The notes under the pieces were generated by a model. It saw nothing but the letters and a program-made list of their open reading frames with translations, made no database searches and was not told where the DNA came from. The translations under genes and the position numbers were made by a program. Shown here one piece after another: positions 1-8,276 of a stretch of 64,000 nucleotides of DNA. Positions within the stretch are counted from its first letter, which is position 1, and every line of letters begins with the position of its first letter. Source of the stretch: Sphaerisporangium sp040649355 (GTDB lineage Bacteria; Actinomycetota; Actinomycetes; Streptosporangiales; Streptosporangiaceae); contig NZ_JBICTU010000007.1 of assembly GCF_043197795.1 (NCBI RefSeq), positions 186,001 through 250,000 on the forward strand, given 5' to 3'.

Positions 1-576
1 CCGGTGGACTACGCGGCCTCGGTGGTGTCCGAGCTGGCCCGGTCGTTCTCCTGGGGCCGTCCGGTGTACCCCGACCAGGAGATCTACGACCACTACGAGT
101 TCCCCGCCGTGACCCCCGCCCCGCCCGGCCGCGAGCCCGCCACCACCGGCGCGAAGTTCGCCGTGCGCTACGAGCGGGGTCCCATCGGCACGCGCGTCGC
201 CGAGCCGTTCGCGGGCTGGACGCGGGCCTACCAGGACGTGGTCCGGCTGCCGGGCACGGTGCTCCTGGCGCTCCTGCTGGCGCCTCCCGTGGCCGCGGCC
301 GTACGCCGAACGGCCGTACGCCGAGCCGTACGCCGAGGGGCCGTCCCCCGAGCGGCCGTACGCCGGCGCAGGGGAGAGCCTGCGGGGGCGCCGTGGACGC
401 TGCCGTGGGTGACGTCCCTGTCGTTGCTGGTCATCCCCGCCGCGACCGCCGAGTTCGACTACCGCTACGTCCTGCCCGCGGTGCCGCTGGCATGCCTGGC
501 CGCCGCACTCATGACCGCAGGAAAGAGGGATCGGTCAGACAGCCCACTACCTGCGAATTCTGTGAATTCCAGGTAA
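1..576 (+). CDS. C-terminal part of a polytopic membrane protein
   Basis: The reading frame is open at the left edge and stops at 574-576, so only the last 190 or so residues are visible. They contain one hydrophobic stretch near residues 80-100, a basic low-complexity linker and a final hydrophobic segment with a Phe-Asp-Tyr-Arg-Tyr-Val-Leu-Pro motif. That kind of ending is common at the C-terminus of actinobacterial polytopic glycosyltransferase-like or mannosyltransferase-like membrane proteins, but the catalytic part lies outside the window and no family can be assigned safely. The basic linker comes from several near-copies of a CCGTACGCC unit at 298-363, which suggests local repeat expansion. 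The next gene in the same direction is a wall ligase, which fits an envelope role. Confidence 0.6.
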   Translation, partial: PVDYAASVVSELARSFSWGRPVYPDQEIYDHYEFPAVTPAPPGREPATTGAKFAVRYERGPIGTRVAEPFAGWTRAYQDVVRLPGTVLLALLLAPPVAAAVRRTAVRRAVRRGAVPRAAVRRRRGEPAGAPWTLPWVTSLSLLVIPAATAEFDYRYVLPAVPLACLAAALMTAGKRDRSDSPLPANSVNSR

Positions 577-587
577 AGCAGCGGATT

Positions 588-609
588 AGGATATTCCTGC
601 AAATATCCT
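588..609. promoter_or_regulatory. Inverted repeat between the membrane gene and the LCP gene
   Basis: A perfect 8-bp inverted repeat (AGGATATT, then six bases, then AATATCCT) starts 12 bases after the stop codon of the upstream gene. No T-tract follows, so it may be a weak transcript end or an operator for the downstream LCP gene at 723. This intergenic stretch is more AT-rich than the surrounding genes. Confidence 0.35.
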
Positions 610-722
610 CCTGTCGGTAAGCTTGGCCGCCGTGTCGACCCCTCTGGAGTATTCATGATCATGAGCCTATTCACCCGATCATGCTGCCCAGAAGCGGGCC
701 GGTGACCTAACCTCATGACGAA

Positions 723-2660
723 ATGAGCGAGCACCGACACGGCGCCACGGTCAGGGACCAACGTGCGGATCCGGGCCAGCCCGGCCGCAGGTCGAGCCGA
801 GGCCGGACGCCGGAACCCCCAGGCGGCCTCCCCCCCGCCGAGGCCGAGCGTCCCCGCCGCCGCCGGGGCGCCCCCCAGGGCCCGCAGGAGCCCCCGGGCC
901 CCCAGCGCCCGGAGGATCCGTACGGCACCCGCGACGCCTACGGCACGCCGGAGGCCTACGACTCACGCGATCCCTACGGTGTGCGGGAGGCCTACGGCAC
1001 CCCGGACGCCTACCGATCTCAGGAGTCCTACGGCCCCCCCGACGCCTACGGTGCGCAGGGCGCGCCTCCGGTCGAGGAGAAGCGCTCCCGCCGCAGGGGC
1101 GTCCCCGCCGAGCCCCCTCCCCCGCCGCCGGACGACCCCGGCCGGCGCGGGCGCCGCCGAGGCGGCAAGGCCCCCGGTGACCCGAAGACCGGGCGCCAGC
1201 GGGTCCTGGCCTACATCAGCATCGCCCTCACCGCCGTGCTGGTCCTCATCGCACTGACCGGGTACACGCTCTACCGCAACCTGCTCGGCAACGTCCGTAC
1301 CGAGGACGTCAGCGGCGACCTCAACGCCAACCGGCCCGTCAACTCCACCGGCGCCCTCAACGTGCTGCTCGTCGGGTCCGACTCCCGCGCGGGCGACAAC
1401 AAGAAGTACGGCCAGCACATGGCCGGCGAGGGCGAGCGCACCGACACGATCATCCTCATGCACATCTCGCCGAACCGCGACAAGGCGACGCTGATCAGCT
1501 TTCCCCGCGACTCGATGGTGCAGATCCCGGGCTGCAAGAACGCGCGTACGAAGGTGTCGATCGCCCCCCGCGTCGACATGATCAACTCGGCGTTCAACGA
1601 GGGCGGCATGGCCTGCACGATCAACACGATCGAGGCGACCACCAACATCCGTGTCGACCACTACATCAAGGTCGACTTCACCGGCTTCAAGGCCATCGTC
1701 GACTCGCTCGGCGGCATCCAGATCTGCGTGCCGCAGGCCGTCCACGACAAGCAGGCCAAGCTCGACCTCCAGGCGGGCAAGCAGATCGTGAAGGGCGAGA
1801 CCGCGCTCGCGTACGTGCGTGCGCGCCACTCCCTCGGTGACGGCAGCGACATCAGCCGCATCAAGCGCCAGCAGATCTTCCTCTCGCAGGTGGCCAAGAA
1901 GGCGACCAGCGGCGACACCCTGACCGATCCCGCCAAGCTCCTGAACCTCGTCAGAGCCGCCGCCCAGTCGGTGGTCATGGACCCCCAGCTCGACGTGGAC
2001 ACCCTGATCCAGATCGCCCAGAGCGCCCGAAGCCTGACCGCCAAGGGGGTCAAGTTCGTCACGGTTCCCTGGGAGCCGTACCCCGCCGACAAGAACCGCG
2101 TCCAGTGGAAGCAGCCGGACGCCGGGAAGATGTTCGAGTCGCTGCGCACCGACGTCGAGGTCACCCCGACGGCCAAGCCGAGCGCGGCGTCCTCCGGCTC
2201 GGCCGCGCCCGCCAAGCCCGCGATCAAGCCGGGCGAGGTGCGCATCCAGGTGGTCAACGGCACCAACACCGCGGGCAGGGCCAAGGAGGTCGCCGAGGCG
2301 CTGGCGGCGCAGGGCTTCAAGGTGACCCAGGTGGGCGACGCGCGCAAGCCCGACGGCACCGACCGCCCGCAGACCATGGTGCTCTACGCCAAGGGCGCGG
2401 CCGCGGGACCCGACTACGCCGCCCCTGTGGTCGCGAAGCTGCTGACCAAGGTCACCCCCGCCGCCGGCAAGGTGACGGCCGGGCTCATCACCCCCTTCAC
2501 CCCCACGGTGGCGCCCACGCCTTCCACCGCCACTCCCGCACCCGGCAGCCCGGTGATCCAGTTGGTCATCGGCGCCGACTTCAAGGGTGTCAAGGTGCCG
2601 GTCACCATCCCTGACAGCGCTCGCGTGGTCGACTCCAAGACGGACGTCTGCAGCACCTGA
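723..2660 (+). CDS. LytR-CpsA-Psr (LCP) family wall glycopolymer ligase
   Basis: LCP proteins transfer lipid-linked glycopolymers such as teichoic acids or arabinogalactan onto peptidoglycan outside the membrane. Residues 1-160 are a disordered cytoplasmic tail rich in Pro, Arg and Gly, with repeated Asp/Glu-Ala-Tyr units at about residues 61-110. A single membrane helix lies near 160-185. The LCP catalytic domain follows from about 210 to 430, with the conserved LLVGSDSR start, arginines and the FPRDSMV motif. A LytR_C-type domain occupies about 500-560, followed by a Ser/Thr/Pro-rich linker. The ATG at 723 is the first usable start; an earlier ATG at 715 runs into a stop within four codons. 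A strong terminator follows directly. With the second LCP gene at 19119 it brackets the envelope cluster, as expected if both attach its product to the wall. Confidence 0.9.
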   Translation: MSEHRHGATVRDQRADPGQPGRRSSRGRTPEPPGGLPPAEAERPRRRRGAPQGPQEPPGPQRPEDPYGTRDAYGTPEAYDSRDPYGVREAYGTPDAYRSQESYGPPDAYGAQGAPPVEEKRSRRRGVPAEPPPPPPDDPGRRGRRRGGKAPGDPKTGRQRVLAYISIALTAVLVLIALTGYTLYRNLLGNVRTEDVSGDLNANRPVNSTGALNVLLVGSDSRAGDNKKYGQHMAGEGERTDTIILMHISPNRDKATLISFPRDSMVQIPGCKNARTKVSIAPRVDMINSAFNEGGMACTINTIEATTNIRVDHYIKVDFTGFKAIVDSLGGIQICVPQAVHDKQAKLDLQAGKQIVKGETALAYVRARHSLGDGSDISRIKRQQIFLSQVAKKATSGDTLTDPAKLLNLVRAAAQSVVMDPQLDVDTLIQIAQSARSLTAKGVKFVTVPWEPYPADKNRVQWKQPDAGKMFESLRTDVEVTPTAKPSAASSGSAAPAKPAIKPGEVRIQVVNGTNTAGRAKEVAEALAAQGFKVTQVGDARKPDGTDRPQTMVLYAKGAAAGPDYAAPVVAKLLTKVTPAAGKVTAGLITPFTPTVAPTPSTATPAPGSPVIQLVIGADFKGVKVPVTIPDSARVVDSKTDVCST

Positions 2661-2671
2661 GCCGATCAAGG

Positions 2672-2706
2672 AAACGGCCCGGTTCCCCTGTGGGGCCGGG
2701 CCGTTT
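2672..2706 (+). terminator. Intrinsic terminator after the LCP gene
   Basis: A perfect 11-bp stem (2672-2682 with 2696-2706) ends in three T residues, and an inner CCCC/GGGG pairing strengthens it. It begins 11 bases after the LCP stop codon and nothing else claims this stretch. Confidence 0.85.
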
Positions 2707-2882
2707 CTCATGATTCCCTCAGGGTTGAACTTCTGACTCCGTCGCGACAATCCCTGACGAGGGCGTTATGGTGGATCACCTGGCAGGCGCGCCCGCACGC
2801 TCCATTCCGCCGTCCTTCGAGGGCACCTTCCAGTGTCAGAAGCTACCCCTGGTCTCCCGACAGATGGCTGAGCGTTTCCCCC

Positions 2883-4568
2883 GTGAGTGACACCAGATCC
2901 TCCTTCCAGGTTCCGGCTCCACGCACCGACGGCGTCTCCACCGACGCCGACGAGGTCGGGGCCACCGCCAGACGAGGACAGGCACCGACCGGCCCCGCCC
3001 CGGACACCGACGCCGTCGAGGACGCGCCCACGGCGCGCTGGCCGGTCCCCGACTACGCCGAGCCCCCAACGGGCGCGTGGGACCGGCAGCGGCCTCACAG
3101 CGGCGGGCACGCCCGGGAGCCCCTGTGGCCGGTCGCCGAGCACGCCGCGAACGCCGGCGACGAGTCCTGGAAGGGCGTCCACGCCCGTCCCGGCGAGCAC
3201 ACCGGCCCGCCGGCGTCCGACGACGACCCAGAGACGTTCACCTTCGAAAGGCCCACGTGGGACGAGCCGACGGGCGGCACGTCCGTACGCGACGTCCCGC
3301 AGGCGCCCGCGCGTGAGACGCCGCCCGCCGCCCGGGGGCCCGTGCCCGCGTGGGAGGCTCCGCCGGGGCCGCAGGAGCGGCCTGAGGGCACCGCGTCCGA
3401 CGGCTTCTCGTACTGGGAACGGCGGCCGATACCCGACGCCTCCCCCGCTACCTTCGACGGGGCGCCCCCCGCCTGGGCCGGGCAGCCCGGCGTCCGGCAG
3501 CCCGCGCGAGCCGGCGAGGCCGCCTGGGACGACTCCGCTCCCGAGGCCGAGGAGGCCCCCGCGCCCGCGCCGGTGAAGCGCCCGCGCGAGCCGTACCTCG
3601 ACAACGTGAAGTTCGTGCTGATCGCGCTGGTCGTCACCGGGCACTCCCTGGTGCCCACGCTCGCGGCGCACTCGGCCCGGTCGGCCTACCTGTTCATCTA
3701 CGTGTTCCACATGCCGCTGTTCGTGCTCATCAGCGGTTACCTGAGCAGGAACTTCTGGAACTCCAACGCCAAGACGAACAAGCTCGTCGACACCTTCCTC
3801 GTGCCGTACGTGATCGTGGAGATCGGCTACGCCGCGCTCCGCTTCGCGCTCGGCCACAAGTGGAGCCTGACGATCATCGACCCGGCCTGGCTCAACTGGT
3901 ATCTGCTCGCCCTGCTCCTCTGGCGGCTCTCCACCCCGGTGTGGAAGCGCATGCGCTATCCCCTGCCGATCGCGGTCGCCGTCTACCTGCTCGCCGGGCT
4001 GTCCGATCTGCCGGGTGACTTCAGCATGGACCGCTTCTTCGGCCTGATGCCGTTCTTCGTGCTCGGCCTCTGGCTCCAGCCCCGCCACTTCGACATGCTG
4101 AACCGCCTCTGGGTGAAGATCGTGTCGGCGGTGGTGCTCGTCGGGGCCGCCGGGGTGGCGATCCTGATCTCCAAGCGCGTGCCGCTCGGGCCGATCTACT
4201 TCAAGGACAGCTACGCCGAGCTCCACCTGTCGTGGTGGATGGGCATGGGCATGCGCGCGGCCCTGCTGGTCGCCGCCCTGACCGTCTCCGTGGCGGTCCT
4301 GGCGCTGGTGCCGCGCGGGACCACGTGGTTCTCCGACCTCGGCACGCGCACGCTCTACTGCTACCTGCTCCACGGGGTGCCCGTGCTCATCGCCAAGGAG
4401 ATGGGCTGGCTGAGCTACCCGTGGCTGCACGGGCCGCTCGGCGTCATGGCGATCACCAGCAGTTGCTTCGCTCTGGCGATCGTCCTGTGCCTGCCGGAGA
4501 CCCGCACGGCCTTCAAGTGGCTGCTGGAGCCGCGCCTGGTCTGGCTCTACCGCAGGCCCTCCTCGTAG
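2883..4568 (+). CDS. Acyltransferase family 3 membrane protein
   Basis: The C-terminal 340 residues form an acyltransferase-3 domain with about ten membrane helices. It opens with the family's Tyr-Leu-Asp-Asn-Val-Lys-Phe segment and a Val-Thr-Gly-His motif holding the expected catalytic histidine (about residue 255). Relatives O-acetylate sugars in cell-surface polymers (fucose 4-O-acetylase-like). The first 225 or so residues are an unusual long acidic, proline-rich cytoplasmic extension without recognisable domain; typical members lack it. The GTG at 2883 is the first start in frame. The donor, probably acetyl-CoA, and the acceptor cannot be read from sequence. The gene is followed by a glycosyltransferase in the same direction, so decoration of the local wall polymer is the likely role. 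Confidence 0.8.
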   Translation: MSDTRSSFQVPAPRTDGVSTDADEVGATARRGQAPTGPAPDTDAVEDAPTARWPVPDYAEPPTGAWDRQRPHSGGHAREPLWPVAEHAANAGDESWKGVHARPGEHTGPPASDDDPETFTFERPTWDEPTGGTSVRDVPQAPARETPPAARGPVPAWEAPPGPQERPEGTASDGFSYWERRPIPDASPATFDGAPPAWAGQPGVRQPARAGEAAWDDSAPEAEEAPAPAPVKRPREPYLDNVKFVLIALVVTGHSLVPTLAAHSARSAYLFIYVFHMPLFVLISGYLSRNFWNSNAKTNKLVDTFLVPYVIVEIGYAALRFALGHKWSLTIIDPAWLNWYLLALLLWRLSTPVWKRMRYPLPIAVAVYLLAGLSDLPGDFSMDRFFGLMPFFVLGLWLQPRHFDMLNRLWVKIVSAVVLVGAAGVAILISKRVPLGPIYFKDSYAELHLSWWMGMGMRAALLVAALTVSVAVLALVPRGTTWFSDLGTRTLYCYLLHGVPVLIAKEMGWLSYPWLHGPLGVMAITSSCFALAIVLCLPETRTAFKWLLEPRLVWLYRRPSS

Positions 4569-4670
4569 GGCCACCCGGCGCCCGCCAGAAGGGCTGATGT
4601 TAAGCGGCATTTCGGTTCTGATTCACGGTGCGCATCCGGGCAGGAAGGGAACGCCACCCAGCATCGACGT

Positions 4671-5786
4671 ATGAAGGTATGTGTCGGCACGATCGTCCAC
4701 CACCCGGAGGACGCGCGGATCATGCACCGGCAGATCCGCGCGTTGCTCGACGCCGGGCACGAGGTCACGTACATCGCGCCGTTCACCCATTGCAACGTCA
4801 CTCCGCCCCAGGAGATCCGCGCGATCGACGTGCCGCGCGCCGTGGGCCTGCGCCGGGGACACGCGCTCAACGCGGCGCGCGGCGCGCTCAGGAAGGGCGC
4901 AAGGGACGCCGACCTGCTGCTCGTCCACGACATCGAGCTGCTGTTCGCCCTGCCACGACGCCGTCCCACGACCGTGTGGGACGTACACGAGGACATCGTG
5001 GGCGCCCTGGAAACCAAGCCCTACCTCCCGGAGTCCGCGCGCCGGATGCTCCCGCACCTGATCAACGGGATCGAGAGGCGGGCGGAGCGCCGCCTGCACC
5101 TGATCCTCGCCGAGGCCGCCTACCGCGACCGCTTCACCGGGAACCACCCGGTGATCCCGAACACCACGTACGTGCCCGCCGCGCCGCCTCCCCCGCCGGG
5201 CGCCGGGCGCCTCGTCTACGTCGGCCACCTCTCCGAGGCCAGGGGCGTCGCCGAGATGCTGGAGCTGGCCCGCAGGCTCCGCCCGCACGGGATCCGCCTG
5301 GACCTGATCGGGGCCGCCGACGCGACGGTGCGCCCGATGCTGCGGGACGCGCAGCGGGAGGGCCTGCTCGACTGGTTCGGGTACGTGCCGAACGACCACG
5401 CGCTGCGCATGGCCCAGGGGGCACTGGCGGGGCTCTCGCTCCTGCACGACGTGCCCAACTACCGGCAGTCCCTGCCCACGAAGGTCGTCGAGTACATGGC
5501 CAGGGGCATTCCCGTGATCACCACTCCGCTGCCCCTGGCGGCCTCGATCGTCGGACGCGCGGACTGCGGCATGATCGTTCCCTACGGCGACGTGGACGCG
5601 GCGGCGCAGGCCGTACTCCGCCTGCGGGACGACCCCGAGCGGCGGGCCGTGATGGCGGCCCGTGGGTACGCCGAGGCCCGCGGCCACTACCACTGGCCGG
5701 ACCACGCGCGGGACTTCGTCGCCCGGCTGGAGGAATGGGCCGTCCACGTCCCCGCCCCCGCCGTCCACCGCGTCGTCCCGGCCTGA
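4671..5786 (+). CDS. GT4-type glycosyltransferase
   Basis: The 371-residue protein has the two-Rossmann-fold layout of GT-B glycosyltransferases. The N-terminal half begins MKVCVGTIVHHPEDARI, and the second half carries the Glycos_transf_1 core: a Leu-Val-Tyr-Val-Gly-His strand near residue 182, and the nucleotide-sugar binding stretch Lys-Val-Val-Glu-Tyr-Met-Ala-Arg-Gly-Ile-Pro-Val near 275. Sugar donor and acceptor are not predictable. It is cytoplasmic, without membrane segments. It starts at the ATG at 4671, 102 bases after the acyltransferase stop, and probably belongs to the same envelope-polymer gene set. Confidence 0.85.
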   Translation: MKVCVGTIVHHPEDARIMHRQIRALLDAGHEVTYIAPFTHCNVTPPQEIRAIDVPRAVGLRRGHALNAARGALRKGARDADLLLVHDIELLFALPRRRPTTVWDVHEDIVGALETKPYLPESARRMLPHLINGIERRAERRLHLILAEAAYRDRFTGNHPVIPNTTYVPAAPPPPPGAGRLVYVGHLSEARGVAEMLELARRLRPHGIRLDLIGAADATVRPMLRDAQREGLLDWFGYVPNDHALRMAQGALAGLSLLHDVPNYRQSLPTKVVEYMARGIPVITTPLPLAASIVGRADCGMIVPYGDVDAAAQAVLRLRDDPERRAVMAARGYAEARGHYHWPDHARDFVARLEEWAVHVPAPAVHRVVPA

Positions 5787-5840
5787 CCCCTGGAATCCAG
5801 GCCCTGGCGCCCTGCGGCCCGGGTTGGTGTACTTGAGGTT

Positions 5841-6581
5841 ATGGCTAGCCATCTCATCCAGGGGCGCTTGGTCAGGATGCCCGTGGAAGTCAGGGACGCC
5901 ACGCTGTGCAGCGCGATGTACCTGGTGCGAGCCGACGCCGCCCGGGCCGTGCTCGCCTATGCCGACCTGGACGTCACCGAGGTGCTCCCCGGCAAGGCCC
6001 TGTGCACGCTGGCGTTCGTCCGCTACGGCGACAGCGACCTTGACTCCTACAACGAGTTCGGTGTGGCGTTCATGGTCCGCCCGCCGGAGGCCGGGCGCCC
6101 GCCCACGCGCGGCGTGCTGGCGGGGTTGAAGGACCTCCGCCTGAACGGCACCGGGGCGTTCATCCACTGGCTCCCGGTGGACCAGGGCTTCACCATGGAG
6201 GCCGGACGCACGATCTGGGGCTTCCCCAAGGAGCTGGCGGAGATCGACCTCCGCCTCACCTCGCCGTACAAGCGCTGCGTCCTGCGGAAGGACGGACGGC
6301 TCGTCCTCGACCTGCTGATCCGTCCGGGAATGCCCGTGGTCGGTGGCTCCACCCCGATGGACGCCTACTCCCGGCTCGACGGCGTGACCCGGCACACCGG
6401 CTGGACGATGCGTCCCCACGGCGTACGCGCCCGCCCCGGCGGAGCCCTGATCAGGCTCGGCAACCACCCCATCGCCAAGGAACTCAGCGAACTGGGCCTC
6501 CCCAAACGAGCCCTGCTCACCACCACCGTCTCCCACCTGACGATGACCTTCGACTCCCCCTTGGTACTCCCGCCCTCCTAA
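5841..6581 (+). CDS. Acetoacetate decarboxylase (ADC) family protein
   Basis: Members of this fold use a Schiff-base lysine to decarboxylate or rearrange beta-keto or enol acids; many are uncharacterised. The expected Trp-Gly-Phe-Pro-Lys motif is present near residues 127-131, with the lysine in the catalytic position, and the His-Trp-Leu-Pro-Val-Asp segment precedes it. At 246 residues it has the normal length for the family. The start is the ATG at 5841, 54 bases after the glycosyltransferase stop. Substrate is unknown, and a role in the neighbouring polymer genes is not obvious. Confidence 0.8.
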   Translation: MASHLIQGRLVRMPVEVRDATLCSAMYLVRADAARAVLAYADLDVTEVLPGKALCTLAFVRYGDSDLDSYNEFGVAFMVRPPEAGRPPTRGVLAGLKDLRLNGTGAFIHWLPVDQGFTMEAGRTIWGFPKELAEIDLRLTSPYKRCVLRKDGRLVLDLLIRPGMPVVGGSTPMDAYSRLDGVTRHTGWTMRPHGVRARPGGALIRLGNHPIAKELSELGLPKRALLTTTVSHLTMTFDSPLVLPPS

Positions 6582-6586
6582 GACAC

Positions 6587-6897
6587 TCACCGCCTTCCTG
6601 GACGAGCGTGCTCACGAATGTCTTCGCACGGCCACCCGCAGACTGCGTGCTGAGGTCCTCCATGTGTACGGCCGCGCAGATCGATCTCCTGCATGAGGAT
6701 GGACGGGATGGCGGGATTGGCTTTCATCAGATACGGAATCTCGTCGATGACCAGCGGCATCGGGCGGTCTCGGGGGAGCGAGAAGAAGAAGGTGAGCGCG
6801 TCCCGCCAGTCCGCGAACGGATAGCCGACAGGAGAGCCGGTCTGCCGGGCGAGCGCCATGCCGAAAAGGCGAAGCAGTTCGACCGAGGAGACCGACA
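6587..6897 (-). pseudogene. Central fragment of a DUF234-type AAA ATPase
   Basis: Read on the minus strand, this fragment gives a piece of the bacterial/archaeal ATPase family with a C-terminal DUF234 domain: a Phe-x-x-Trp-Arg-Asp-Ala-Leu segment, then the Walker B stretch Pro-Leu-Val-Ile-Asp-Glu-Ile-Pro-Tyr-Leu, then Gln-Glu-Ile-Asp. The Walker A region that should precede it is missing. In its place, immediately to the right, lies the C-terminal part of the same kind of protein on the opposite strand. The end of the frame (about the last 25 residues) no longer resembles the family, so it is degraded too. Confidence 0.65.
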
Positions 6898-7334
6898 TTC
6901 GCGATCCTGCGCTCTACCACTCAGTCCTCTCCGCGGTGGCGGAGGGAAGTAACACCTGGGGCGGCATAGCGAGTCATGTGGGCCGCAAGTCACCCGACAT
7001 CGCCCACCCGCTCAACGTCCTGGAAGACTGCGGCCTTCTGACCAAAGAGAAGGATGCCTTCCGGTCGGGGCGGACGCGCTACCGTATCGCGGAACCGCTC
7101 ATCACCTTCTACCAGGCGATCATGCGGCCCGAATGGACGGATCTCAGCCTCGGTCTCGCGGAAGAGGTCTGGGCACGATCACGGCAACGCTTCCTCTCCA
7201 AAGTGATGGGACCGCACGTAAGCCATGCCGGCGATGACAGATGCTCTTTCCGAGCACGCACGTACGGGATCGGGCGATCTACCGGCGCGGGTGCTTCCGC
7301 GGCCGTCCGAATGGTGTTCAGCTACTTCGGATGA
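6898..7334 (+). pseudogene. C-terminal fragment of a DUF234-type AAA ATPase
   Basis: Read on the plus strand from about 6898, the sequence matches the winged-helix and start of the DUF234 domain: Asp-Pro-Ala-Leu-Tyr-His, a Val-Gly-Arg-Lys-Ser turn, His-Pro-Leu-Asn-Val-Leu-Glu-Asp, then Arg-Tyr-Arg-Ile-Ala-Glu-Pro-Leu and Phe-Leu-Ser-Lys-Val-Met-Gly-Pro-His. After this His (about 7218) the family similarity stops and the frame runs into unrelated residues. With the minus-strand fragment to its left it represents one ATPase gene broken by an inversion and two deletions. Confidence 0.65.
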
Positions 7335-7338
7335 TGCT

Positions 7339-7533
7339 CTACTGCTCGTCGAGAAAAACTTCTTCGATCGTCAGGTCGAACACCTTGGCGAGGCGGAAGG
7401 CGACGGGAAGGCTCGGGTCGAACTTGCCTTTTTCGATCGCGATGATCGTCTGCCTCGACACGCTGATCCGCTGAGCCAGATCAGCCTGTGTCCAGTCGCG
7501 TTCGGCCCGGAGTTCCGTGATGCGGTTCTTCAT
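7339..7533 (-). CDS. Small XRE-family (Cro/CI-type) transcriptional regulator
   Basis: The 64-residue protein is almost entirely one helix-turn-helix domain: MKNRITELRAERDWTQADLA, then Ser-Arg-Gln-Thr-Ile-Ile-Ala-Ile-Glu-Lys-Gly. The C-terminal Ile-Glu-Glu-Val-Phe ending is typical of the short regulators paired with a small membrane protein. Its ATG overlaps the stop of the upstream membrane gene (7530-7533), so the two were translationally coupled. The upstream partner now carries an internal stop, which may reduce expression of this regulator. It probably binds the inverted repeat at 7975-8024 and controls its own operon. Confidence 0.85.
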   Translation of the reverse strand: MKNRITELRAERDWTQADLAQRISVSRQTIIAIEKGKFDPSLPVAFRLAKVFDLTIEEVFLDEQ

Positions 7534-7982
7534 CGGTATCTGATCATGCCAGCGGCGAAGGCGATCAGGAAGACGACTCCCAGGAGCGCGGGCAGGACCG
7601 CAGCGTTGACGTCGTAAGTGATGAGGCCGGCGGCGTCCGCGACGACATAGGCGAATCCGCCGACCTACCCTGCTCCGAGGGAGATGGCCAGGGCCTCCTG
7701 CATGACCTTGCGCTGCAACTCATCGACTCTCTGAAGAAAGCGAGTGAAGGCGACGATCCATCCGATGCCGACGGCCAGGTTGACGGCGACCGCGGCCCAG
7801 CTTGCCACCGGTTGCTGCGGGTCCCATAAGAGGTCGGGACCGAACTTGGCCAAGGCGAGGGTCGCCGCCCAGGCGAGTGTCCAGAGTACGAGCCGGACGG
7901 TTGCCTTGGTCGACTCCCGGTAGTCCCCGGTTGTGGTGTGTGCTTGCACGGGCGCCCTCCTGCGGCGAGAAGTCAAGGACAC
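7530..7982 (-). pseudogene. Small membrane protein with an in-frame TAG stop
   Basis: The frame from the GTG at 7982 to the TGA at 7530 would encode 150 residues with about four membrane helices, as expected for the membrane partner of short XRE regulators. A TAG at 7665-7667 interrupts it after Leu-Gly-Ala-Gly. The frame continues cleanly beyond with Val-Gly-Gly-Phe-Ala-Tyr and a further hydrophobic segment. A single G-to-A change from TGG (Trp) would explain the stop. The downstream regulator overlaps its final stop by an ATGA, confirming that the original gene extended to 7530. Either it is recently inactivated or a truncated 105-residue form is made. Confidence 0.75.
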
Positions 7983-8024
7983 TTGACACGGTAGGAGGAG
8001 GCCGCCGTGATGTCAAGTGTCCTT
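7975..8024 (-). promoter_or_regulatory. Leaderless promoter with a 14-bp inverted-repeat operator
   Basis: Perfect 14-bp inverted repeats (AAGGACACTTGACA at 7975-7988 and its complement at 8011-8024) are separated by 22 bases. On the minus strand a consensus -35 TTGACA (8016-8011) is followed after 17 bases by TACCGT (7993-7988), which puts transcription initiation at or next to the GTG start at 7982, so the mRNA should be leaderless. The repeat covers the -35 and the start codon, a good arrangement for repression by the operon's own XRE regulator. From 8025 to 8276 I see no gene. Confidence 0.65.
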
Positions 8025-8276
8025 TACGTCGGCCGGGTCGACCCCTGGTCAGGGCACCATGGGACGGTCATTAGTTCCGTCCGACAACGTGCGGCCCGGG
8101 CGACGCTGCTTTCCGGTCATCGCTGTCAGCCCACGTTCCTACGCTCTACGTGCCAATACACCATGACCCTGGCACCGCCGTAGCGCTGGTGCCACTCGGT
8201 CATGAAGTTCGCCGACCAGCCGGATGGCCTTGCGCTCGCGGAGCGCAGCCGTGCGAGAACCACGGCTGGCGACAGG

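Noticed and set aside
963..2750. 595-codon open frame on the minus strand opposite the LCP gene
   Set aside because: Low-complexity His/Arg/Val/Gly composition, no domain, and lies exactly opposite a well-supported gene; a high-GC shadow.
2766..6590. Two 610-655 codon minus-strand frames opposite the acyltransferase, glycosyltransferase and ADC genes
   Set aside because: They mirror third-position GC bias of the plus-strand genes and carry no recognisable motif.
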